A stretch of 23,596 nucleotides of DNA from a virus. Of the stretch, positions 9,325 through 16,750 are shown piece after piece (position 1 is the first letter of the stretch; each line of letters starts with the position of its first letter). The position numbers and the translations under genes are program-made. Below the pieces are notes generated by a model. It was not told where the DNA came from, did no database searches, and was given only the letters and a program-made list of their open reading frames with translations. The stretch is from the IMG/VR virus record IMGVR_UViG_3300029309_000355, positions 1 through 23,596 of that record; one strand, written 5' to 3'.

Positions 9325-9752
9325 TTCGCGTACCTTTCGTAATCTAAACCATCTGGTCCATACTTGTGCATTAGACCTTCGCTTGTAAAACCTAAAAACT
9401 TTGCAAGCTTATGTGCGTTTGTAAAATCTGATCTAACAACAGCTTGTACCCTTGTCAGCTTCAGTCTAGTTATTGCGGCATCTAACTCACGTTTAACTAA
9501 ACGTATTGTTTGTATCCGCTTACCTTGCATTTCTCGCGTAGGCAAAAACCAAGCTTCTGCTACACCTTCCCATACAGGCGCTAGACCTGTAACAGCGTAA
9601 ACCTTGCCATTGTCTATAAGTGCCAAACCTCTACCCGGCTGCAAATAAACAGGCATTGCAGAAAGAACTAAACCTAACTGCGAATTGTTTTGCAACGGAA
9701 CCCGATCCGCTACATCTAAAACGTGAACTTTACTAAGTGGTCTTGCTATCAT
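9306..9752 (-). CDS. T7 gp13-like virion-assembly protein with GNAT acetyltransferase fold (148 aa)
   Basis: The second half has the signature of the GNAT fold as found in phage gp13/DUF2833 proteins. 'AEAWFLP' (65-71) forms the core strand, a long basic helix follows (79-98), then 'VQAVV' (102-106), then 'NAHKLAKFLGF' (112-122) with 'EGLMHKYGPDGLDYERYA' (125-142). The usual GNAT acetyl-CoA loop (Q/R-x-x-G-x-G/A) is represented at best by the Gln-Gly-Lys-Arg at 76-79, so enzymatic activity is uncertain. In T7, gp13 is needed for assembly of the internal core. Its position between the nozzle and the gp14-like gene matches that role. The start overlaps the stop of the nozzle gene (ATGA). Confidence 0.78.
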   Translation of the reverse strand: MIARPLSKVHVLDVADRVPLQNNSQLGLVLSAMPVYLQPGRGLALIDNGKVYAVTGLAPVWEGVAEAWFLPTREMQGKRIQTIRLVKRELDAAITRLKLTRVQAVVRSDFTNAHKLAKFLGFTSEGLMHKYGPDGLDYERYAKWKHCH

Positions 9753-11752
9753 TTATCAAAAGTATTCATCCTCGGATACAGTGCTAATACTGTCAAAGGT
9801 AGTGGCTGTGTCTGTTGTAAGTATATTCTATCATCATCATCAAAGCCACCCGGAAACTCAACATCTTTATCGCCGGAGAAAAGAGGAACCGCCGTATCCA
9901 TATCCATTGAACTATCGCGGAAAAAGATACGATCCGTTTCGGAGCTATCGTTACCTACTTCTACGCCCACTGTTTCAAATAATCGTACTGTAATACCGTG
10001 TATTCTTTTCGGCTTGCCCTGACTTGTACCGTCAGAAGATCCGCTTTCAATGCGTAGCGTTTGCATATTAGATGTGTACCCATACCCAATAGCAGCGCTA
10101 GTTGCAGAGAAATTAAGTGCTATAGACGCGCTTGATACTGTTTTGTTCGCATGACTTGCGCCGTTAGCAAGCACAGAAACCGTTTCACCTTCTAAATGAT
10201 ACAACGTACTAAAACTATTAACCGCACTGCCCGAATACGATAGACCGCTATCTACAAAAAATGCAGACGTAGTATTGCTACCGAAATCAAAATCTTTCAT
10301 GCGCTCTACATATCGCCGGGTAACACTATTGATAGTGCGTTTTACAATCATGTATAGCTCGTCATTACCTGTGTCCGTAGGTAACGTTGCAATGCTTTCG
10401 ACCACTGCCGAACTGCCGCTAAACGTGCCACCTATCGTATGTTTATGCCACGCAACAACTTGCTCTTCACGCCGATACGTTAAACCTACTAGTGTGCCAT
10501 CTGCACGAATAGCCCACACAATATTTTCTGGCTCTTGTTGGTACGCAAAACTTTCTAGGCCACCTTCCGTAATATGTTCTGCTAACACTGTAAGATCCGG
10601 CGCTTGATACCCGGCTGTATTTACTTCACCAATATATTTAAACTCTCTTACTTTTCTATTGCCGCGTTGCAGAAACAACGTTACATCTGCGACCTGTACA
10701 GGCTCTGTATTAGCCGATCCGTAGTTAGAATACTTACGAATTTGCGTTGTAGTCGGCGTTATAGGACCGTCATTTGTAGTTGTAAGCACGTATTCACCGC
10801 CGGAAGTACCAATAGTAAGCACTCGCGTAGCTGATAAATACCTAATATTGTTTACTTGATTTGATGCAATCGTGTAAATAAGAGCGTCATCTGCGTTTGT
10901 TCCTGTAGTAAAGTTAAGATAATCTGCGCTTTTACTAAACCATAACGTTTGTGGGTTGTTGTTTGTTGCTGCAAAAACAAGTCTTTGTTCAAAAAACGTA
11001 ACAACACTTGGGTAATTATCAGTACCTGACAGTGATGGATTAGGCGATCCTGTTATTGTTGCTGTGGCAAATGTCCAAGCGTTGTGATTTGTACGCGATA
11101 AAGTACGAATTGCATAGCTTGGATGTACAAAATACATAATATCTGCACTTTGCGCGAACCGTAAATTAAATATGTCAGCCGCTGCGTATGGCGTTGCTAC
11201 TTCAAATATTTCATCTACTGCCCCAGCTGACGCATATGTTGTAAAGTTTGTTGTGTTAATGTTGTTGCCAAACAAATCTTGCAACGTAAATGTATTTGTT
11301 GTGACGTTAGCCACCTTATAGTTACGACCATTTAATTCTGTCATGCCGACAACATTATCTAAAAATATTTCATCACCATTGCTATAGCCATGAGAAGATA
11401 TTGTTACTACGCCGGGGTTTGCTTTTGTTACAGCTGTAATATTTTGTGCCGATCCTTTTAAAACTTGAGAGCCGTTGCGATACACACGCATAACTTGATC
11501 CCCAAACACAAGTATGTATGTATCTGTGGTTTTAAACTGAAATGGTATAAGCCTACTTTTTACACTGCTATCTTTTACAGTGCCAAGATACTGAGTACCC
11601 GGTCTACGTGTAACGCCGCCGTGTGGTTGCACCACCATGTTAGTTAAATCTGATAAGCCAGCCTTGTATTTCTCTAGCGTAATACGCCCTTCTAAGCGTG
11701 GCGATATTTCACCAGCTGTAAATGTGCTTAGTGAAGGTGCAGATCTTGCCAT
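9749..11752 (-). CDS. Tail nozzle protein (T7 gp12-like tubular protein B) with FCCH-like insert (667 aa)
   Basis: The start 'SLSTFTAGEISPRLEGR' (7-23), followed by 'NMVVQPHGGVTRRPGTQYLG' (38-57), is the typical opening of podoviral tail tubular B/nozzle proteins, which form the distal tail tube and are beta-propeller-like. Residues about 104-160 ('ITAV', 'VVTISSHGYSNGDEIFL', 'MTELNGRNYKV', 'TTNTFTLQD') look like the FCCH-like domain known from ubiquitin-activating enzymes and repeatedly found inserted in phage tail proteins. Later parts are beta-rich, with 'YPSVVTFFEQRLVFAAT' (about 246-262), another hallmark of this family. It lies directly after the gp11-like adaptor and the two genes meet as TAATG. 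It is shorter than T7 gp12 (794 aa). Confidence 0.9.
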   Translation of the reverse strand: MARSAPSLSTFTAGEISPRLEGRITLEKYKAGLSDLTNMVVQPHGGVTRRPGTQYLGTVKDSSVKSRLIPFQFKTTDTYILVFGDQVMRVYRNGSQVLKGSAQNITAVTKANPGVVTISSHGYSNGDEIFLDNVVGMTELNGRNYKVANVTTNTFTLQDLFGNNINTTNFTTYASAGAVDEIFEVATPYAAADIFNLRFAQSADIMYFVHPSYAIRTLSRTNHNAWTFATATITGSPNPSLSGTDNYPSVVTFFEQRLVFAATNNNPQTLWFSKSADYLNFTTGTNADDALIYTIASNQVNNIRYLSATRVLTIGTSGGEYVLTTTNDGPITPTTTQIRKYSNYGSANTEPVQVADVTLFLQRGNRKVREFKYIGEVNTAGYQAPDLTVLAEHITEGGLESFAYQQEPENIVWAIRADGTLVGLTYRREEQVVAWHKHTIGGTFSGSSAVVESIATLPTDTGNDELYMIVKRTINSVTRRYVERMKDFDFGSNTTSAFFVDSGLSYSGSAVNSFSTLYHLEGETVSVLANGASHANKTVSSASIALNFSATSAAIGYGYTSNMQTLRIESGSSDGTSQGKPKRIHGITVRLFETVGVEVGNDSSETDRIFFRDSSMDMDTAVPLFSGDKDVEFPGGFDDDDRIYLQQTQPLPLTVLALYPRMNTFDK

Positions 11753-12357
11753 TAGAAACGCGCCTCGACAAAATCATTAGCTTCAATACGCTCTGGCGCA
11801 CCTTCAGTTGCGTCCTGAAACGTACTTTCTTTAAGTTTTCTATCGTAATCAGCTGCCGATAGCTGCCGTACAGTAGTAGATCCTGTAATTGCATACGATA
11901 TTTCATACGCTAATCTAGCTGCTAACGTTTCAATTAGCCCGGCATCATACTGTTGTGGGTCTGTAATCCGCGCAACATACTTGATTTTTGCAGTACCTTC
12001 GTCCGTTAATAGCTTGCGACCCTCAATAATAAACGCCGGAGTATCGCTATTACTTCGCATATTATCAAACGGAAACGTTAATGTGCCGTTGCTAAACTCT
12101 AAAACGCGCAAACAAAATGGGTCTGTAGGTAAAGCATACTGTTTACCGTAGCCGTATGTAGGCGCTGTACTTTCTTGTGCTAGCTCTGCCCTACGAATTA
12201 AACAATTCCAAGGATGCGATCTAAACACACTATCTCTTACCGCTTCGTATCGCTGGTTAACAATGCGCGCTGGTTTGCTGTTTTCATCTAGCGCAGTAAT
12301 ATTAGATGCACCTAAACTGTTTAGCGCATAGTTAGCAATATCAACGGTACTTGTCAT
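11752..12357 (-). CDS. Tail tube adaptor (T7 gp11-like tubular protein A) (201 aa)
   Basis: The N-terminus 'IANYALNSLGASNITALDE' (7-25), followed by 'ARIVNQRYEAVRDSVFRSHPWN' (residues about 30-51, paraphrased across two motifs: a helix ending in Arg-Asp and the His-Pro-Trp-Asn turn), is diagnostic of tail tubular protein A and P22 gp4-like adaptors. These form the ring between portal and nozzle. 'YGKQYALPTDPFCLRVLEF' (71-89) is the second conserved block. The start has a GGAG site 8-9 bases upstream and follows the strong terminator, so it is the first gene of the tail sub-operon. Its stop meets the start of the nozzle gene as TAATG. Confidence 0.92.
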   Translation of the reverse strand: MTSTVDIANYALNSLGASNITALDENSKPARIVNQRYEAVRDSVFRSHPWNCLIRRAELAQESTAPTYGYGKQYALPTDPFCLRVLEFSNGTLTFPFDNMRSNSDTPAFIIEGRKLLTDEGTAKIKYVARITDPQQYDAGLIETLAARLAYEISYAITGSTTVRQLSAADYDRKLKESTFQDATEGAPERIEANDFVEARF

Positions 12358-12371
12358 TCTCTATCTCCAAT

Positions 12372-12404
12372 AAAAAAGAGGGGGCGCAAACGCGCCCCAC
12401 TCTA
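12372..12404 (-). terminator. Strong intrinsic terminator between head and tail genes
   Basis: On the minus strand the arm AGAGTGGGGCGC pairs with GCGCCCCCTCT across a 4-base loop (GTTT), with one bulged base. That gives about 11 base pairs, mostly G-C, followed by TTTTTTA. It begins one base after the stop of the 153-residue gene and lies just before the ribosome binding site of the adaptor gene. It should stop or reduce transcription from the capsid genes into the tail genes, giving excess head protein over tail protein. Confidence 0.88.
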
Positions 12405-12866
12405 TTAGTCTAGAACGTACTTAATGGTAAGTTCAACAGTACCAGTGCCAGCTGCACCGCCCATTGTTACCGTTACAGGAACACCGTCCTCGTTAGCGTC
12501 TAACTCTGTGCCGGAGCCTAGAGCTAGTGTAGCAAGGATGTCTACCTTTTGCGCTGATGTAGAAGCCGCAGCTGCTTTATACGCTGCCGCTGACGCGCTT
12601 ACTGCGCTACCAGCTGCGTTAGTATGTGCAGCAAAACCTACAGACAAGGTTGTAGATGAACCCATTGCATCATGTGCAAGTGATCCTTCTAACAATCTTG
12701 CCCCATCAGGCATGATAAACATTTCAATAACGTCACCAGACGCTAAAGAAGATGCTTCAAAAGTACCATGAGCAACTCTAATTCTGCCACTCATTTCGTT
12801 TGCCTTATTCATCACAGCTGGTGTAGCGCGTGAATTAGTGCGTTGGGTTGAATAAACAGTAGCCAT
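12405..12866 (-). CDS. Capsid-linked protein, possible head decoration protein (153 aa)
   Basis: This is a small, Ala/Gly/Ser/Thr-rich, beta-prone protein of low charge: 'VAHGTFEASSLASGDVIEMF', 'GARLLEGSLAHDAMGSSTTLSVGF' (as two halves), an Ala-rich loop at about 85-105, and a C-terminal 'GTVELTIKYVLD'. I do not recognise a named family. Comparable proteins sit right after the capsid gene in many podoviruses and are often annotated as virion or decoration proteins, which I infer from position. It has an excellent AAGGAG site, lies 12 bases after the capsid gene, and is followed directly by the terminator, so it is probably made at high level together with the capsid protein. A role as a minor head or tail-tip protein is possible. 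Confidence 0.75.
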   Translation of the reverse strand: MATVYSTQRTNSRATPAVMNKANEMSGRIRVAHGTFEASSLASGDVIEMFIMPDGARLLEGSLAHDAMGSSTTLSVGFAAHTNAAGSAVSASAAAYKAAAASTSAQKVDILATLALGSGTELDANEDGVPVTVTMGGAAGTGTVELTIKYVLD

Positions 12867-12878
12867 TAGTCAGTCTCC

Positions 12879-13739
12879 TTATTCGTTACACGCAATTTCT
12901 ACTACTTTTTCTTCTTCCATGCGAGTTGCCCCGATGGATTGACAGTAATAGACTTGCGTTGAGTATGACTTATCGGCACGTTCATCAATCCGAGCAGACG
13001 GTTCTTTACCGATTGCCAGCTTGATACCGTCACTGGCAAAAGCAATAACCTGACGGTCACTGTTGCTGTCAGTGTTCAAACGATTAGATACGATAAAATT
13101 AAAGCCAACAAATGAATTAAGATCACCTGTTGCCAAAGCTTTTACAGTATTAAAATCACTTGACGTTACGGTTGTATTGTTAAGCAGATCAGAGATTTGC
13201 TTTGGCGATACAATAATATGCCGCGTGATGGATGGGTCAACACTGTTACTATCTAATACTTCTTTAGCACTTAGAAGTTTCGCAATAGTTAACCCGGCGC
13301 TGCCATGTGCAATTTTCTGACCAGCTGGAAGCGTTGTAGAAGTGCTACCATCTTTACCAGTAGTTGCAGTGCCAAGAGCCGCAGTAATAATTACATCATC
13401 CATTGCTCTGCCCATAGCTGCCGCCGCTGCTTGAGAATAAGTAGATGTTGGATCAGCAAGCAAGCGCACTTTGTCTTGATCGTCAATTAAATCTGCATAT
13501 TCATAATCAGCCATAGTTACCATACGTCTGCTATGCGGTGTTTCCACCAATGGCGTGTCTGCATGGCGTGAGGTTCGTAGAACAGCTGCTGCTGCACCTA
13601 CTTGATCGAAAAAAGCTTTTTCACCGTTCACACTCTCACTGTCAACTGCATTACGCAGCAACGAACCCTTTTGCTGTGATAGCATCTGGATGTTCGCGGA
13701 GAACTGTTGAACAAAAGCTGTAGTTATTTGAGTAGACAT
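12879..13739 (-). CDS. Major capsid protein (286 aa)
   Basis: The sequence has the features of the HK97-fold 'phage capsid protein' group found in P22/BPP-1-like and marine podoviruses. There is a Gln-rich N-terminal helix ('FVQQFSANIQMLSQQKGSLL', 9-28), then 'HSRRMVTMADYEYADLIDDQD' (about 68-88), an Ala-rich helix with 'AAAAAMGRAMDDVIITAALG' (about 103-122), the 'RHIIVSPKQISDLLN' strand-helix pair (about 173-187), and 'FVGFNFIVSNRL' (about 210-221). A length near 290 residues fits this group and is shorter than T7 gp10 (345). The gene has an ideal AAGGAG site, lies after the scaffold gene with a 125-base leader, and precedes a probable decoration gene and terminator. The codon choice is also slightly less AT-rich than that of the ejection genes. 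Confidence 0.92.
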   Translation of the reverse strand: MSTQITTAFVQQFSANIQMLSQQKGSLLRNAVDSESVNGEKAFFDQVGAAAAVLRTSRHADTPLVETPHSRRMVTMADYEYADLIDDQDKVRLLADPTSTYSQAAAAAMGRAMDDVIITAALGTATTGKDGSTSTTLPAGQKIAHGSAGLTIAKLLSAKEVLDSNSVDPSITRHIIVSPKQISDLLNNTTVTSSDFNTVKALATGDLNSFVGFNFIVSNRLNTDSNSDRQVIAFASDGIKLAIGKEPSARIDERADKSYSTQVYYCQSIGATRMEEEKVVEIACNE

Positions 13740-13864
13740 AAGTCTCTCCTTATTACAGTTTCAGTTAAAGTTTGCTGCGCTTCGGTTATCCCATAAGGGC
13801 CAATGCTACTATTTAGGTTAGCTACTCCGCTTGACGCACAAGCTTGACGTTCTGGGCCTTTCGG
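13740..13864 (-). promoter_or_regulatory. Leader between scaffold and capsid genes with short repeats
   Basis: This 125-base gap is the longest inside the structural operon downstream of terL. It holds an 11-base direct repeat (plus-strand TTCGGTTATCC at 13781-13791 and 13860-13870, the second copy covering the scaffold stop codon) and an 8-base direct repeat GCTTGACG at 13829-13836 and 13842-13849. The AAGGAG site of the capsid gene is at its downstream end. I see no convincing sigma70 promoter or terminator. It may be a processing or stability element, or carry a promoter for a non-sigma70 or phage-modified polymerase. The function is inferred from its position only. Confidence 0.4.
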
Positions 13865-14731
13865 TTATCCAGCAAAATAAGTACGCAAATGCAAAGCTTC
13901 ATCAATATAGTTTTGATGTTCGGCATGGAATTTATCCCAATAAGGAGATCCTTGCGCGACCACTTCATTATATCGCTGTCTTGCGTCTTGCGAACTCATA
14001 ACTACTTCAGTCGTTTCACCGACTAAATTATCTTCTCCTATAAGTTCAGCCATTTTATGAAACGCTCTTACAATTGCCGGGTGATCCCCTAACAATCTAC
14101 CGTCTGCTAGCTGCACTTCAGAAAAAATCCTAAGATCATCTTCACTCATAACAGTCTGTGACGCTGACCTTGCCATTTCTAAGCGCTGGTCAAAATGATC
14201 GCCAAACTGTTGTCGTAACTCTTGCTCCCCGGAAAAACGTACTTCCTCTGCGCGCTGCTCTAAAACTTGCCGACCATTGTTTACTTGCTCTTGATACAAG
14301 CCAGCAATCTCTGCCGCCTGTTTGTTTGACAAGCCTAGCTCGTAAGCTTTGTTGCGAAAAGCATCAAAAGACGTTTCGTCAAATACCTCCGTTTGTTCTA
14401 GCTCATAGCTGCCCGGATCTTGTGGTGCGCCTAATTTTTGATAAACTGCGCGCCATTCATCTGGCGTAGCAGATTGACCGGGTATCACTACCTTATCAGC
14501 GCCGATCATTCTCTGCGCGCTAATATGGCTCTTTGCTAGTTCGTTTGCACTTGTAAACTTGTTTATCAAAGGATCTTGCTGATACGTTTCATCTAACGCA
14601 TCAAGCCAATTACCTTCGCTTACAGGTTGTGCAACTTCTTGTTGTGCAACTGGTTCCTGTACTACAGGCTCCGCTGCAACTGCTTCAGCGACTTCTTGAG
14701 GTCCAGCATCTTGGGTTGTCTCTTCGCTCAT
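13865..14731 (-). CDS. Capsid scaffold/assembly protein, T7 gp9-like (288 aa)
   Basis: The N-terminal 40 residues are very acidic and low-complexity (Glu, Ala, Val, Gln, Pro). They are followed by 'WLDALDETYQQDP' (42-54) and by 'VIPGQSATPDEWRAVYQKLG' (82-101) plus 'PGSYEL' (106-111). The last pattern recurs in podoviral scaffold proteins, where the Pro-x-x-Ala/Asp-x-x-x-Trp helix and the Leu-Gly-Ala-Pro turn are conserved. The rest is mostly charged helices with Gln and Glu, as expected for a scaffold that directs procapsid assembly and then leaves. Position between the Bbp19-like/portal genes and the capsid gene agrees. The GGAAAC site precedes the start. Confidence 0.88.
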   Translation of the reverse strand: MSEETTQDAGPQEVAEAVAAEPVVQEPVAQQEVAQPVSEGNWLDALDETYQQDPLINKFTSANELAKSHISAQRMIGADKVVIPGQSATPDEWRAVYQKLGAPQDPGSYELEQTEVFDETSFDAFRNKAYELGLSNKQAAEIAGLYQEQVNNGRQVLEQRAEEVRFSGEQELRQQFGDHFDQRLEMARSASQTVMSEDDLRIFSEVQLADGRLLGDHPAIVRAFHKMAELIGEDNLVGETTEVVMSSQDARQRYNEVVAQGSPYWDKFHAEHQNYIDEALHLRTYFAG

Positions 14732-14739
14732 TTAGTTTC

Positions 14740-14952
14740 CTATCTTTGTTTTTTTCCTTCAGCCAACATACTGACGATCAATAGTATTGCTGCGCGCTGG
14801 CCTTCTTGGAAAGCTGATTGATGGGGATCGCCAGAAACAAAAGTGGTTGTCTCAAAAGCAAAACGCTTTTTAAGATCACTAAGCACTTGCTCCCCATCCT
14901 CCGTATTAAATGTACGTCGATAGGCGAGTTTTAATTGTTCTAATTCCTTCAT
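14740..14952 (-). CDS. Bbp19-like phage protein (70 aa)
   Basis: I recognise the pattern of the Bbp19 family, named after Bordetella phage BPP-1: 'YRRTFNTEDGEQVLSDLKKR' (11-30), then 'FAFETTTFVSGDPHQSAF' (31-48), then 'EGQRAAILLIVSML' (50-63). The conserved Phe-x-Thr-x-x-Gly, the Phe-x-x-Gly-Asp-Pro turn and the Glu-Gly-Gln-Arg helix are all present. The molecular role is not established as far as I know, and the family is found beside the portal gene of podoviruses, exactly as here. It overlaps the end of the portal gene by 4 bases (ATGA) and lies 8 bases before the scaffold gene, so it belongs to the head-assembly set. Confidence 0.88.
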   Translation of the reverse strand: MKELEQLKLAYRRTFNTEDGEQVLSDLKKRFAFETTTFVSGDPHQSAFQEGQRAAILLIVSMLAEGKKQR

Positions 14953-16562
14953 ATTTGTCCACGTTCACGCGCATCAGACGCGACTTTTAACGCCGGTGCT
15001 AGCTTCTGCGCTTGATCTGCTAAAGACGCTTCTTGTTGCGCTTGTGCTTGCGCTGCTTGCGCTTCTGCTCTTTGTCTGCGTAATTGTTCTACTTCACTTC
15101 TACTACGCACTACACGCGCCGGAATACCTGTTGTTTCGACTAAATACTGCACAAGCTTATCATCATCTAGATAATCCATTACTGGCGCTACTTGCTGCAT
15201 CTGCAACAAGACTTCAAAACCACGCAACATTGATTGTAAATCTGTCATTTTCTGCGCTTTCGCTAGTGGCGATACATATTCAATATCTATATCCTGACCT
15301 TGAAGCTGCTCCGGCGCGGCTGGGAGAAGACCGTTACGGAGCAGCAATGCAAAGGATCTGGAGATTAACGGCTGGAGCAATTCGGCTTGTAGCCTACCCA
15401 AAACAGGCCCAAGCAACCGCATCTTCTCTTCGTTCCTTTGCAAGACTTCGGTAGCAGTCATAGACGGTCCGTTTGCCATTAGCAGCTGATCTACAAAGAA
15501 AGCTTGCCTGATAGCGTTACGTCTTTGCTCTTCCATATTTAAACCTAGAGGGTTGTTTGCTCCTATCTGCAACGGCTCTAGTCTATCTCTTGTACCTGTA
15601 CGGTAAAAGTTTAAAGCCCCCGGTGTTGTCCTGACAGGCAACATAAACCCATCATCAGGAACCATTAGCGGAGGGTCGATCTGTTTTTGTGCAGCCCTAA
15701 TTGTTGTTTCTGCCATTTTGTTTAGCATTTTAGTATCTGGCAGCGCGTTCATTGCCGGGCTACGTCCGTAGGTACTAACACTATCCTTAACAAAACGCGG
15801 AACCATAAACGGAAATTCATCAAAACCGCTTTCAGATAGTAGCTGTCGTGTATTAGCTGTATAGTAAATAGACGCTACAGGCTTGCTTTTCTTTGCTCTA
15901 CCTTTGCCATCTTTGCGTGGGTGTACCACATGAATAATAGGATGTTCCTTAAATGGCTCACTATCTAAACTTTTTTTGATTTCTTGCGGTAAGTTTTCTT
16001 CGCCAAACTGCATAGCAATGCTACGCGCTGTTAGTTTAAACTTACGATACACCGTATCTACGCGACCTTCTGCATCTTCACTAATGCAAATTTCCGCAAT
16101 ATGCCGAGACGAAAACCGTAAACCTTCTGGCGCACTTTCCACATAAAAAGCAGCTGTACCGAATACAACTAAATCATAATAAAGTTCATGTATTTCTTGT
16201 TGGAAGTTAGATCTATGAAACGCTTGATACATTTGATCTATACAAACTTCTAACCATTCGTTTGCTGCATCGTCCTGTTGTAGTTCCGGGTTACGATAGC
16301 GCATAGAAAACCACGGCGTACTAGGAGAAGTAAGCATACCGTGTAGACTACTTGATAATAATTCTACAGCATGGATTGCAGTACCATCAAACAACAACTC
16401 TGTACGCTTATCACCTTGCTGTCGTTTCTTAGTAATGTCTGCTTTTCGCGGCAACATAAAATCTGCTAGCTGTTGCCAATGGCTTTCCCAATTAGATCTT
16501 TGCGTTTGCAACGTCTTTAAACGCCTATCAAGCTGCGCTATCATAGGTAAAACTTCAGCCAT
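14949..16562 (-). CDS. Portal / head-to-tail connector protein (537 aa)
   Basis: The protein matches the podoviral 'head to tail connecting protein' family (T7 gp8-like). Its opening has 'SNWESHWQQLADFMLPRKAD' (22-41), then 'DGTAIHAVELLSSSLHGMLT' (59-78) and 'PSTPWFSMRYR' (80-90), all typical. Further on are 'YDLVVFGTAAFYVE' (128-141), the 'GRSPAMNALPDTKMLNKM' block (about 265-282), and an Arg/Gln/Ala-rich C-terminal helix (about 485-520), the usual barrel end. The length is close to T7 gp8 (536 aa). As a dodecameric ring at one capsid vertex it would dock the terminase during packaging and the tail afterwards. The start meets the previous stop as TAATG. Confidence 0.95.
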   Translation of the reverse strand: MAEVLPMIAQLDRRLKTLQTQRSNWESHWQQLADFMLPRKADITKKRQQGDKRTELLFDGTAIHAVELLSSSLHGMLTSPSTPWFSMRYRNPELQQDDAANEWLEVCIDQMYQAFHRSNFQQEIHELYYDLVVFGTAAFYVESAPEGLRFSSRHIAEICISEDAEGRVDTVYRKFKLTARSIAMQFGEENLPQEIKKSLDSEPFKEHPIIHVVHPRKDGKGRAKKSKPVASIYYTANTRQLLSESGFDEFPFMVPRFVKDSVSTYGRSPAMNALPDTKMLNKMAETTIRAAQKQIDPPLMVPDDGFMLPVRTTPGALNFYRTGTRDRLEPLQIGANNPLGLNMEEQRRNAIRQAFFVDQLLMANGPSMTATEVLQRNEEKMRLLGPVLGRLQAELLQPLISRSFALLLRNGLLPAAPEQLQGQDIDIEYVSPLAKAQKMTDLQSMLRGFEVLLQMQQVAPVMDYLDDDKLVQYLVETTGIPARVVRSRSEVEQLRRQRAEAQAAQAQAQQEASLADQAQKLAPALKVASDARERGQI

Positions 16563-16750
16563 TAGTACATTCCTCCATACCCGGACATTAATGTTTTACG
16601 CTTTTTACTTTTAGCGCCGCCTTGTGTACGACCAGCCATACGCTGATTTAGACGCTCAACGGGATCTACTGTTGCGTTTTTCATTCTTTTTGCTGGTTGT
16701 GCGGATCTCTTACCCATAGCGCCAGCTATATTTTTTGGTCGTTTACCCAT
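16562..16750 (-). CDS. Small basic protein of unknown function (62 aa)
   Basis: The protein is strongly basic (many Lys/Arg, few acidic residues) with a repeated 'MGKR' motif at residues 1-4 and 12-15, and it ends in 'LMSGYGGMY'. No family is recognised. It sits between the acidic-repeat protein and the portal gene, with TAATG overlaps on both sides, so it is certainly translated as part of the operon. High positive charge and small size would suit nucleic-acid binding or a minor head component, but this is a guess from composition only. Confidence 0.7.
   Translation of the reverse strand: MGKRPKNIAGAMGKRSAQPAKRMKNATVDPVERLNQRMAGRTQGGAKSKKRKTLMSGYGGMY

Noticed and set aside
14996-15454. Plus-strand open frame of 152 codons with Leu-rich, membrane-like start
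   Set aside because: Its apparent hydrophobicity is the complement of the Gln/Ala-rich helix at the end of the portal protein, and it has no ribosome site.
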